In this document: piece after piece, positions 1 through 5,658 of the stretch
How positions within the stretch are numbered: position 1 is the stretch's first letter
Layout: every line of letters begins with the position of its first letter
Assembly (NCBI GenBank): GCA_966211425.1
Contig: CBIHNH010000033.1
Location: 1 to 6,462, forward strand
Length of the DNA stretch: 6,462 nucleotides
From: CBIHNH01 sp966211425
Lineage (GTDB): Bacteria > Patescibacteriota > Saccharimonadia > Saccharimonadales > Saccharimonadaceae
Direction of reading: 5' to 3'
Position numbers and translations under genes: made by a program
Notes under the pieces: generated by a model
Seen by the model: only the letters and a program-made list of their open reading frames with translations
Database searches by the model: none
What the model was told of the DNA's origin: nothing

Positions 1-77
1 TGGTGCCCCGAGTTGGATTCGAACCAACGACCTTAGGCTTAGAAGTCCTCTGCTCTATCCAGCTGAGCTATCAGGGC
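1..77 (-). tRNA. tRNA-Arg (anticodon TCT), CCA encoded
   Basis: Read on the minus strand, the sequence folds as a complete cloverleaf. The acceptor stem GCCCTGA pairs with TCGGGGC (one G-T wobble). The D stem is GCTC/GAGC, the anticodon loop CTTCTAA gives anticodon TCT, and the T arm is GTTGG-TTCGAAT-CCAAC. The discriminator is A and the CCA is genomically encoded at positions 3-1. It should read AGA and, by wobble, AGG arginine codons. The anticodon stem (GAGGA/GCCTA) is unusual: only its three central pairs are Watson-Crick, with a G-A opposition at the outer end (27/43) and an A-G opposition next to the loop (31/39). The gene sits 12 bp beyond the DUF3592 gene and has its own -10 box. The window edge coincides with the CCA, so any terminator is out of view. 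Confidence 0.96.
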
Positions 78-88
78 ACGTAGAACAT

Positions 89-94
89 ATTATA
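89..94 (-). promoter_or_regulatory. -10 box of the tRNA-Arg promoter
   Basis: A perfect TATAAT on the minus strand lies 11 nt before the first base of tRNA-Arg. It overlaps the TAA stop codon (92-90) of the DUF3592 gene, so transcription would start around 82 with a leader of only about 5 nt. I see no convincing -35 hexamer at 16-18 bp spacing. Readthrough from the upstream gene could also supply the tRNA. Confidence 0.55.
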
Positions 95-551
95 CCTGAT
101 AAGTTGGCGTATCATCTTCCGCTTGTTCTGAACCAGACAAGTCAGCTTCGTCATGAGACTCATTTTGAAGGCGTTTATGTAGGACTATAGTCGTCAAAAT
201 CATTGCCGCCCCTGTACCTACCAACAACCATGGCATAGCAGCTAGGAAGCCTGACTGTACGATCTTCGCTTCACCTGGACTGTTCGGGTTAAATGCGATC
301 TGACGCTTTTCTCCGGTCTCGATGTTCGCAAACAGCGGCTGCTTACTACTTATGACCTGAAACTTCGTACCCATGGCCTCGTACTCAACTACTGGAGAAC
401 TCACTCCTGCGACGTTTCTTGATCCAACCACCGTCCCGGCTACTCTCGGCCAAGAACCGTCAACGTAGTTACTGACAAGAAGAAAGGCGCCGAGGCAGAG
501 CACTACTGCACCAATAAAGCCTACCGAAAGTCTTTTTATCACACGTGTCAT
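90..551 (-). CDS. DUF3592-type small membrane protein
   Basis: This encodes 153 residues. The layout is an N-terminal helix (about 8-28), an extracytoplasmic beta-rich segment (about 30-98), a second helix (about 101-124) and a short cytoplasmic tail rich in Asp and Glu (131-147). The middle has the family pattern: a WPRVAGTVV start near 34, then PVVEYEAMGTKF (53-64), then a GEKRQIAFNPNSPGEAKI stretch (80-97) matching the usual G-x-x-V-x-V-x-YNP-x-P signature. DUF3592 proteins are widespread and their biochemical role is not established, so no function is proposed. ATG at 551 is chosen because a TACAAT box lies 13 nt upstream; there is no Shine-Dalgarno sequence. The gene is monocistronic between two tRNA genes and is followed at once by tRNA-Arg. 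Confidence 0.86.
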   Translation of the reverse strand: MTRVIKRLSVGFIGAVVLCLGAFLLVSNYVDGSWPRVAGTVVGSRNVAGVSSPVVEYEAMGTKFQVISSKQPLFANIETGEKRQIAFNPNSPGEAKIVQSGFLAAMPWLLVGTGAAMILTTIVLHKRLQNESHDEADLSGSEQAEDDTPTYQV

Positions 552-564
552 ATCGTTGGTGCTT

Positions 565-570
565 ATTGTA
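565..570 (-). promoter_or_regulatory. -10 box of the DUF3592 gene promoter
   Basis: TACAAT on the minus strand ends 13 nt before the ATG at 551, predicting a transcript with only about 6 untranslated bases and no Shine-Dalgarno site. No good -35 hexamer is visible about 17 bp upstream. A short inverted repeat, AAGCG-GT-CGCTT at 597-608, lies just upstream and might bind a regulator. The rest of 571-660 shows no coding sequence or other clear signal. Confidence 0.5.
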
Positions 571-660
571 CTGCAATCGTGGGCCTAATTGCGAGAAAGC
601 GGTCGCTTCGCTTCACGAGCTCGATCCTTTAGATCACCGAGTTCGATACTTGACGACTAT

Positions 661-704
661 ACCAATGTAAAAATCTAGACGAATGCCTAGATTTTTACAT
701 TGGT
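661..704. terminator. Perfect 18-bp hairpin at the tRNA-Gly 3' end, probable bidirectional terminator
   Basis: The arms 661-678 and 687-704 are exact reverse complements over 18 bp around an 8-nt loop (679-686). On the minus strand the left arm starts with the ACCA that forms the discriminator and CCA of tRNA-Gly, so the hairpin overlaps the tRNA by 4 nt. The inner core CTAG-loop-CTAG is flanked by an A5 run on one side and a T5 run on the other. This resembles an A-tract/hairpin/T-tract terminator that could work in both directions. It is atypical in being AT-rich, with the T run inside the stem rather than after it. It could instead be a dispersed palindromic repeat or a processing signal. 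Confidence 0.7.
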
Positions 705-775
705 GCGGGCGGAGAGAATCGAACTCTCATCGTTTGCTTGGAAGGCAGACATATTAGCCATTATACGACGCCCGC
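701..775 (-). tRNA. tRNA-Gly (anticodon TCC), CCA encoded
   Basis: The minus strand gives a full cloverleaf. The acceptor stem GCGGGCG/CGCCCGC is perfect. The D stem is GTAT/ATAT with one G-T wobble, the anticodon loop CTTCCAA gives anticodon TCC, the variable loop is short (4 nt), and the T arm is GAGAG-TTCGATT-CTCTC. The discriminator is A and CCA is encoded (703-701). It reads GGA and, by wobble, GGG glycine codons. The anticodon stem TCTGC/GCAAA has a C-A opposition at 28/42. The gene lies 22 bp beyond the Clp-like ATPase gene and has a strong promoter of its own. Its last four bases are also the start of an 18-bp hairpin. Confidence 0.96.
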
Positions 776-785
776 GAACTGAGTT

Positions 786-814
786 ATTATACCCCAGTTA
801 CTCGGTTATGTCAG
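786..814 (-). promoter_or_regulatory. Sigma70-type promoter of tRNA-Gly
   Basis: On the minus strand, CTGACA (814-809, 5 of 6 matches to TTGACA) is followed after exactly 17 bp by a perfect TATAAT (791-786). The expected start is near 779, a few bases before the tRNA at 775. The -35 lies inside the last codons of the Clp-like ATPase gene and the spacer spans its TAA stop (800-798). This is the best-matching promoter in the window, as expected for a tRNA gene. Confidence 0.8.
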
Positions 815-3176
815 CAGCTGTAATCTCGAGTGTTTGGCCGGGCTGCAGTTCGCCGCTCAACATACGTTTCGCGACTTGGCTCTCGATCGTTCGCTGTACG
901 GCACGGCGAAGCGGACGGGCGCCAAGCTGAGGATCGTAGCCGAGCTCGACCAGCCGAGCCTTTGCGTCATCGGCAACCGTGAGGGCCACCTTTTGCGGCT
1001 CGAGTGTCTTGTTTATACCTGCAATCATGAGATCGATAACCTGATAAAGCTCCTCACGACCGAGCGGCTTAAACAGCACAATCTCATCGAAACGGTTCAG
1101 GAACTCAGGACGGAATTGACCAGACGAGATGAGCTCTTTCGTGAGAGCTTCCTCGAACTTTTCGAGCGCCTCACCTGCTTCGACGTGATGACGGATATAG
1201 TCAGCGCCAGCGTTGCTCGTTGCAATCACGATCGTATCGCGGAAGCTCACTTCGCGACCTTTGCTATCACGCAAGATACCTTCGTCGAGCACCTGCAACA
1301 GCGCCGTCAACACGGAAGCATGCGCCTTTTCGATCTCATCGAGCAGTATCACCGAAAACGGTTGTTTGATGACTTGGGCGCTCAGGCTCATCGCATCCTC
1401 AGCACCATCAGCAATCATCCGTGACACATCCTCTGCGCGGACGAACTCGTTGAGATCGAGTCGTATCAAGCGCTCTTCGCCACCAAAATACACCGCCGCA
1501 AGACTCTTGGCTAACTCGGTTTTTCCCGTACCTGTCGGACCAAGAAACAGGAACGTTCCGACCGGTCGCTGTTCGTTACGAACTCCCGCACGTGCCCGCC
1601 TGAGAGCATCACTGACAACCTGTACCGCACGTGCTTGGTTTATCATCCTCTCGTGGATACGATCCTCGAGATTTAGGAGAAGCTGTTTCTCGTCCTGCGA
1701 AGTTGCGCCACCAACTTTGACACCCTGAGTTTGCTCAACAGATTGTTGAACCGAAGAGGCAGTCACGAGCCCGTTCTCGGCGTATTGAGCAGCCGATGCT
1801 AGCACCTTGAGCGCCTTTCCTGGCTGCGCCTGATCATATAAGTATCGCTCGCTCAGTCGCAAGGCTTCCTTGAGCGCCTGGAACATAAACGTTACCTTGT
1901 GCTGAAACTCAATGGTGATGATCTGATCCTGGAGGACTGCCAACGTCTCATCGGGGGTCGTTGGAGAAATGCTGATACGGTTCATCGCGTTAGCGAGCGA
2001 TGGATTCCGGGATGAGATCTGTAGCCAACGCTGTTCATCCATCGTCAGTATGATGCGAAGCGCTCCACCGTCGAGCACCGGAAGCAGTATCCTACTGAGA
2101 TCAACTGAACCGACACCCTCTTCGAGGAACAGCTCTGCATCATCGAGGCACAAGATAACATTTTTTGCGTGATAAGCCTCGAGAAGAAGACGATTCAGGA
2201 GATCCTCGAGCTGCCCTCGTCCACTTGCCGCCGATATCAACGAACCGGCATCGAGACTGATAACCTGGCGGTATTTGAGGTTATCAGTAATCGCCGACTC
2301 TGCACGCATCAACTCCTCGGCGAACGCGTGAACAATTGTAGTCTTACCAACACCGAGAGGACCGACAAGTGTGATGTTCTGCTTCCCTCCGGAGCTAAAC
2401 GTATTTAGCATATGGTCGAGGGCTGCCCGGTGGGATGTCAGCTCGATATTGTAAAAACCGCCATTCGCGACCCGTTCGCTGATATTTACGCCAAATTGGT
2501 TTAGCAGTCGGAGATATCCAAAGTTCCAGTCCCTGGCAATGCCGCCGGTACGTTTTGGACGGCCATGCTGTTCGACGAGAGTATCAAGCCGAGTAAACCA
2601 GTTGGCAAGCTTTGGCAAATCGCCTTCATCGAGTTGCAGATGCGGCAAGATTTGCAAAAGCTCTGGGCTCGTCTTTGTGAGCGCGGCGACGACCGTTGAT
2701 GCTTTTACGATACCCTCGGGCTGTAGATCTCGGATCGCCGACCAGACGAGCGCAACCGCAGACGGATCGTCGCCCAGAATCTGCATGAGCATCTGCGTCG
2801 AAAGCCCAGAGCGTACCATCAGAAACTGCGCACTGGTCACCTCTGCTATCTTACTGGCTAGTACCTGTGGCGTCAGTTTGCGAGGCAGTCGACCGAGCAG
2901 CGCAACCTCGAGACGGCCGTCGAGGCTGTCGACAGCGCTGCTCGGTAATTTCAACAAGTACCGTTTGTACCACACGTAGACCATGATTGGCCAAGCTGCC
3001 AGGCCGAGAAAGAACCAGCCGAGCCCGCTGCCGTAAACGACGAACAGACCAGCAGCAGTCAAAACAAGAATCGCCGCCACTAAAACCACGCCTGCTATCC
3101 AGTTTTTTTGAAAAGCAACCGATAGACGCGCAAGCTGAGCGCGTTCACTGTCATAGTCGAATCCCGTTAACGCCAT
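798..3176 (-). CDS. Membrane-anchored Clp-type double AAA+ ATPase
   Basis: The 792-residue product has two predicted transmembrane helices (about 25-49 and 51-70) followed by a basic YKRYLLK, which places the rest in the cytoplasm. A degenerate Clp_N-like helical region follows (about 87-182), then a linker with GGIARDWNFGY (211-221). D1 has Walker A GPLGVGKT (272-279). D2 has Walker A GPTGTGKT (546-553), Walker B LLDE (611-614), sensor-1 Asn655, Arg finger 695 in FLNRFDEI, and sensor-2 GARPLRR (752-758). There is no ClpB-type middle domain.

Several key elements are odd. The D1 Walker B reads LDDA, with Asp in place of the catalytic Glu. The D1 Arg-finger motif is replaced by LANAMNRI. The pore-loop tyrosines of both modules are absent, and no IGF/IGL-like ClpP-docking tripeptide follows sensor-1.

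The start at 3176 is preferred because AGGA lies 8 nt upstream. An in-frame ATG at 3185 and a TTG at 3239 are less likely; the TTG would overlap the upstream gene by 73 bp with no ribosome site. The gene overlaps the 127-residue membrane protein gene by 10 bp, suggesting coupled translation. The Clp/AAA_2 family call is firm, but the cellular role is unknown. Confidence 0.93.
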   Translation of the reverse strand: MALTGFDYDSERAQLARLSVAFQKNWIAGVVLVAAILVLTAAGLFVVYGSGLGWFFLGLAAWPIMVYVWYKRYLLKLPSSAVDSLDGRLEVALLGRLPRKLTPQVLASKIAEVTSAQFLMVRSGLSTQMLMQILGDDPSAVALVWSAIRDLQPEGIVKASTVVAALTKTSPELLQILPHLQLDEGDLPKLANWFTRLDTLVEQHGRPKRTGGIARDWNFGYLRLLNQFGVNISERVANGGFYNIELTSHRAALDHMLNTFSSGGKQNITLVGPLGVGKTTIVHAFAEELMRAESAITDNLKYRQVISLDAGSLISAASGRGQLEDLLNRLLLEAYHAKNVILCLDDAELFLEEGVGSVDLSRILLPVLDGGALRIILTMDEQRWLQISSRNPSLANAMNRISISPTTPDETLAVLQDQIITIEFQHKVTFMFQALKEALRLSERYLYDQAQPGKALKVLASAAQYAENGLVTASSVQQSVEQTQGVKVGGATSQDEKQLLLNLEDRIHERMINQARAVQVVSDALRRARAGVRNEQRPVGTFLFLGPTGTGKTELAKSLAAVYFGGEERLIRLDLNEFVRAEDVSRMIADGAEDAMSLSAQVIKQPFSVILLDEIEKAHASVLTALLQVLDEGILRDSKGREVSFRDTIVIATSNAGADYIRHHVEAGEALEKFEEALTKELISSGQFRPEFLNRFDEIVLFKPLGREELYQVIDLMIAGINKTLEPQKVALTVADDAKARLVELGYDPQLGARPLRRAVQRTIESQVAKRMLSGELQPGQTLEITAADITE

Positions 3177-3550
3177 GGCATCCATCCTAGAAGCGCGACC
3201 GGCAACAACAGCAACGGGAGCAGTGGCGCTAACGGCCAAAAAAGGAGTCTCAGTCCGCCTACGATCGCTTCAAAAAAGATACCCACACAACCGATTACGA
3301 TAAGCATCGTTCTAATAAAAGCGCCAAATAACCTCGAGAAAAGCTGGTCGAACATCGCTCGGATGACAATATCAAGCGATCCTTTCCTGACGCGATCGGC
3401 ATCGATCTGACGAAACGGCTTAAAGAGACTGCGAGCTGATAATTCGATCGAGTAAAAGTCAGCTGCGCGGTCAAATCTGCCTCGCACAAGCTTGAGCTGA
3501 TCAAGCCACCCCAAACCGTACCACCAACGCAAAAGAGAGACAAAAAGCAT
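3167..3550 (-). CDS. Small membrane protein paired with the Clp-like ATPase
   Basis: I do not recognise a named family for this 127-residue protein. An aromatic N-terminus (LLRWWYGLGW, 7-15) is followed by a soluble, charged region (about 16-70). That region contains IELSARSLFKPFRQ (35-48), a local aromatic and basic motif that looks conserved in type. Two hydrophobic segments follow (about 77-99 and 101-123), the second full of Leu and Pro, ending GWMPWR. It probably sits in the membrane with both ends on the same side.

Its stop codon lies inside the start region of the membrane-anchored Clp-like ATPase (10-bp overlap), so the two are very likely co-translated and may form one membrane complex; that partnership is inference. 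ATG at 3550 is chosen because an extended -10 box ends 6 nt before it, which predicts a leaderless message. A second minus-strand open frame overlapping it (3295-3627) lacks these features. Confidence 0.82.
   Translation of the reverse strand: MLFVSLLRWWYGLGWLDQLKLVRGRFDRAADFYSIELSARSLFKPFRQIDADRVRKGSLDIVIRAMFDQLFSRLFGAFIRTMLIVIGCVGIFFEAIVGGLRLLFWPLAPLLPLLLLPVALLGWMPWR
3185..3188 (-). promoter_or_regulatory. Shine-Dalgarno site deciding the Clp-like ATPase start
   Basis: AGGA on the minus strand (3188-3185, within TAGGATGG) precedes the ATG at 3176 by 8 nt, good spacing for ribosome binding. The same stretch abuts the ATG at 3185 with no room for a ribosome site. The TTG at 3239 is preceded by pyrimidine-rich sequence. 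This favours translation from 3176, inside the end of the upstream gene. Confidence 0.6.
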
Positions 3551-3556
3551 ACGGTT

Positions 3557-3585
3557 ATTGTAGCACTGTTTTGCCCCTGTTTATA
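3557..3585 (-). promoter_or_regulatory. Leaderless-type promoter of the membrane protein/Clp operon
   Basis: On the minus strand the extended -10 TGC-TACAAT occupies 3565-3557, with TACAAT at 3562-3557. Only 6 nt separate it from the ATG at 3550, so the transcript should start at or very near the A of the start codon. A weak -35 candidate, TATAAA (3585-3580), lies 17 bp further upstream. There is no Shine-Dalgarno sequence. Confidence 0.6.
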
Positions 3586-3609
3586 GCGCATACAAAACTG
3601 CGTTATACT
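3580..3609 (+). promoter_or_regulatory. Leaderless-type promoter of murT-gatD
   Basis: TATACT (3604-3609) lies 8 nt before the murT ATG at 3618, which predicts a transcript with zero to two untranslated bases. The -35 candidate TTTATA (3580-3585, 4 of 6 matches) is 18 bp upstream. It is the same six base pairs that serve as the weak -35 of the divergent minus-strand promoter, so the two promoters may compete or be co-regulated. Confidence 0.55.
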
Positions 3610-3617
3610 GGGATTTA

Positions 3618-4895
3618 ATGATTCCACACAAACATACTCGGCTGGTCGGAAAGAGCGTCAAGCGACTGATGCGCCTACGCGGCGGAGGCTCTGCGCTCCC
3701 CGGTTTAGTCGTAGAGCGACTCGATCCGCATTTTTTGCCACGAGCCCTGTCGGATCTTCCCTACGGCGTCGTCGTTATCACAGGAACTAACGGCAAAACG
3801 ACCACCACGAAAATGGTTGTGCAACTCCTCCGCGCCCATGGGTTAACCGTCTTCACGAACCCAAGCGGAAGCAACTTTACCAGGGGTATTGCGGCGGCTC
3901 TCATCGACAAGGTCGACGACAAAGGAAAACTCGTGGCCGACGTTGCCGTTCTTGAGCTCGATGAAGCCCATGCGGTTCACTTCGTAAAACTTGTCAAACC
4001 TCGCTTCAGCTTGATCCTAAATGTACTTCGCGACCAACTCGATCGTTTTGGTGAGATCGACCATACTGCAAAGTTATTGCAGCGCATCGTCGACGCCACC
4101 ACAGAAGGTGTTGTCCTGAACCGCGAAGACAGTCTCGTCCGAGCAATGGCGCCGGACAATAAAAAAGTGCAGTACTTTGGTCTGAGCACAGATCTCCGAG
4201 CCCTCTTCCCGAGCGACGCCGAAATGCACGGCGGCAAATCTAGCAACGAAAAACAACCCCACCCACATCGCGGTGACGTTATCCTTGAAAAAGTAGCCGG
4301 TCGCACAGCGACCTTCGCATTTGGCACGACCGAACAAAAGCCAGTTGAGCTAAAGATAGATGGCGTCTACAACGTTCTTAATGCAGCCGGAGCACTCGCA
4401 CTCGCACTGATGATATGCGGCTTAGGTGCTGATGAGTCAAAGACCCTCCTCGCCGAGCTCAGCGAAGTCAAACCGGCTTTTGGACGCGGCGAAGCTATCC
4501 TAATCGATGGCGAACCCCTCGAAATAGTACTCGTCAAAAACCCGAGCGGATTTCGTCTCGCGCTCCGTTCGTACGACGACAGCCCTGCCAGCACTATGAT
4601 TGCGATAAACGACAACTACGCTGATGGCCGCGATATGTCGTGGCTTTGGGATGTGTCATTTGAGAGCCTCAGGCCAGCCGTCATGATGGTAAGCGGTATT
4701 CGCGCCTACGATATGGCTCTCCGCCTCCAATACGATCAGGTAGATGTTTCGCACGTGGAGCCGGACCTCGCAAAAGCGCTTAGAGCCTTCATTGATCACA
4801 CATCGGGTCGACGACGTATTTATTGCACGTACACCGCTATGTTGTCTCTTCGTCGTGAGCTGGCAAAAAGTTATCCTGTGGAGGCTATAGAATGA
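3618..4895 (+). CDS. murT: Lipid II isoglutaminyl synthase, Mur-ligase-like subunit MurT
   Basis: With GatD, MurT amidates the alpha-carboxyl of D-Glu in lipid II to give D-isoglutamine, using ATP and glutamine-derived ammonia at the cytoplasmic membrane face. The 425-residue length is usual for the family. Visible motifs are P-loop GTNGKTTTT (56-64), substrate loop NPSGSN (81-86), acidic LDEA (114-117), NVLRDQLDRFGE (135-146), the Mur-ligase segment DGVYNVLNAAGALA (248-261), and VKNPSGF (306-312). The C-terminal DUF1727/MurT-C motif NDNYADGRDMSWLWDVSFE (331-349) is followed by SGIRAYDMALRL (359-370).

The oddity is at about 185-240, where characterised MurT proteins carry a Cys4 zinc ribbon. 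No cysteine occurs here; the only two in the protein are at 267 and 403. A His/Lys-rich stretch takes its place. The TGA stop overlaps the gatD ATG. The upstream -10 box implies a leaderless message. Confidence 0.95.
   Translation: MIPHKHTRLVGKSVKRLMRLRGGGSALPGLVVERLDPHFLPRALSDLPYGVVVITGTNGKTTTTKMVVQLLRAHGLTVFTNPSGSNFTRGIAAALIDKVDDKGKLVADVAVLELDEAHAVHFVKLVKPRFSLILNVLRDQLDRFGEIDHTAKLLQRIVDATTEGVVLNREDSLVRAMAPDNKKVQYFGLSTDLRALFPSDAEMHGGKSSNEKQPHPHRGDVILEKVAGRTATFAFGTTEQKPVELKIDGVYNVLNAAGALALALMICGLGADESKTLLAELSEVKPAFGRGEAILIDGEPLEIVLVKNPSGFRLALRSYDDSPASTMIAINDNYADGRDMSWLWDVSFESLRPAVMMVSGIRAYDMALRLQYDQVDVSHVEPDLAKALRAFIDHTSGRRRIYCTYTAMLSLRRELAKSYPVEAIE
4880..4884 (+). promoter_or_regulatory. Shine-Dalgarno site for gatD
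   Basis: GGAGG lies 7 nt before the gatD ATG at 4892, inside the 3' end of murT. It is the strongest Shine-Dalgarno match in the window. It shows that this organism does use SD-dependent initiation for an operon-internal gene, in contrast to the operon-first genes. Confidence 0.8.
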
Positions 4896-5617
4896 GCACC
4901 GAGAAGAAACTGATCAAGATTTTGCACCTTTATCCTCGCGAAATGAATATTTATGGTGACTGGGGTAATGTTCTAACTATCATGCGCCGAGCTGAGTGGC
5001 ACGGGTACCGGACCGAACTCCTCGAACACCATCCGGGAAAACCGCTGCCCGAAGATATCGATATCATCATCGGCGGCGGAGGCCAGGACTCTGGTCAAAC
5101 AGTCGTAAAAGACGACCTGCAGCGAATCAGCCAGCAGCTACATAAGCTCGCTAACGAGGACGTACCGATGCTGATGATCTGCGGCATGTACCAACTCTTC
5201 GGACGAGTCTTTCGTACACATAGTGGCGAAGAAATACCGGGCATCGGTATCTTCCAGATGGAGACTACGGCTGGTGACACCCGGTTAATCGGCAACATCG
5301 TCACAAAAACACCGTTCGGCGAGCTGATCGGGTACGAGAACCACTCGGGCCTGACTGTCCTCGATGAAGACCAACCTGCTCTCGGTAGCGTTATAAAGGG
5401 CGCGGGGAACAACGGCTCCGATAAAACCGAAGGGGCGATCTACCGCTGTGTGTTTGGTAGTTATATGCACGGCTCATTGCTGCCAAAAAACCCGGTATTT
5501 GCTGACGCGCTCGTCGAAGCAGCGGCATTTCGCCGTCACGGCAGCTTTGAGCCAGCTATCCTCGATGACCGTTTCGCAACGGAAGCTCGAGCCCGTGCAC
5601 GTAACCGCTCACGCTAG
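4892..5617 (+). CDS. gatD: Lipid II isoglutaminyl synthase, glutamine amidotransferase subunit GatD
   Basis: GatD is the class I glutaminase that releases ammonia from glutamine and passes it to MurT for amidation of lipid II D-glutamate. The 241 residues start with ILHLYPREMNIYGDWGNV (10-27), the family's characteristic N-terminus. GGGGQDSGQT (61-70) follows, then the nucleophile elbow MICGMYQ with Cys97 and the GYENHSG motif (147-153). SYMHGSLLPKNP (190-201) supplies catalytic His193. Cys and His positions closely match the Cys94/His189 pair known in Staphylococcus aureus GatD. The extreme C-terminus is rich in Arg and Ala (231-241). The start is fixed by GGAGG 7 nt upstream and by the ATGA overlap with murT, which indicates coupled translation in equal amounts. 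Confidence 0.96.
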   Translation: MSTEKKLIKILHLYPREMNIYGDWGNVLTIMRRAEWHGYRTELLEHHPGKPLPEDIDIIIGGGGQDSGQTVVKDDLQRISQQLHKLANEDVPMLMICGMYQLFGRVFRTHSGEEIPGIGIFQMETTAGDTRLIGNIVTKTPFGELIGYENHSGLTVLDEDQPALGSVIKGAGNNGSDKTEGAIYRCVFGSYMHGSLLPKNPVFADALVEAAAFRRHGSFEPAILDDRFATEARARARNRSR

Positions 5618-5658
5618 GACACTGTTGTTTCCTGACATGTTTTTTGTCAAAAACTCGC

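Noticed and set aside
661..704. Reading the palindrome as a CRISPR or phage attachment repeat
   Set aside because: Only one copy is visible, with no repeat-spacer array, no integrase gene in the window and no duplicated tRNA 3' segment, so this cannot be supported from this sequence alone.
834..1424. Long plus-strand open frame (196 codons) opposite the 3' half of the Clp-like gene
   Set aside because: It is antisense to the well-supported D2 ATPase coding region, shows no recognisable domain or start signals, and is explained by codon bias on the other strand. The same applies to the open frames at 1213-1728 and 2539-2979.
3177..3239. N-terminal extension of the Clp-like ATPase by 21 residues from a TTG at 3239
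   Set aside because: It would overlap the upstream gene by 73 bp, uses a rare start codon and has no ribosome-binding sequence. The ATG at 3176 has AGGA at 8-nt spacing.
3295..3627. Minus-strand open frame of 110 codons overlapping the small membrane protein gene and the divergent promoters
   Set aside because: It starts beyond the murT start codon, would span both promoters, and lacks the coherent hydrophobic segments and the start-proximal -10 box of the overlapping 127-residue gene.
5633..5649. Hairpin TGACA-loop-TGTCA after gatD as a terminator
   Set aside because: The stem is only 5 bp, the T run lies in the loop, and the sequence overlaps the promoter region of the next gene. It is not convincing as an intrinsic terminator.
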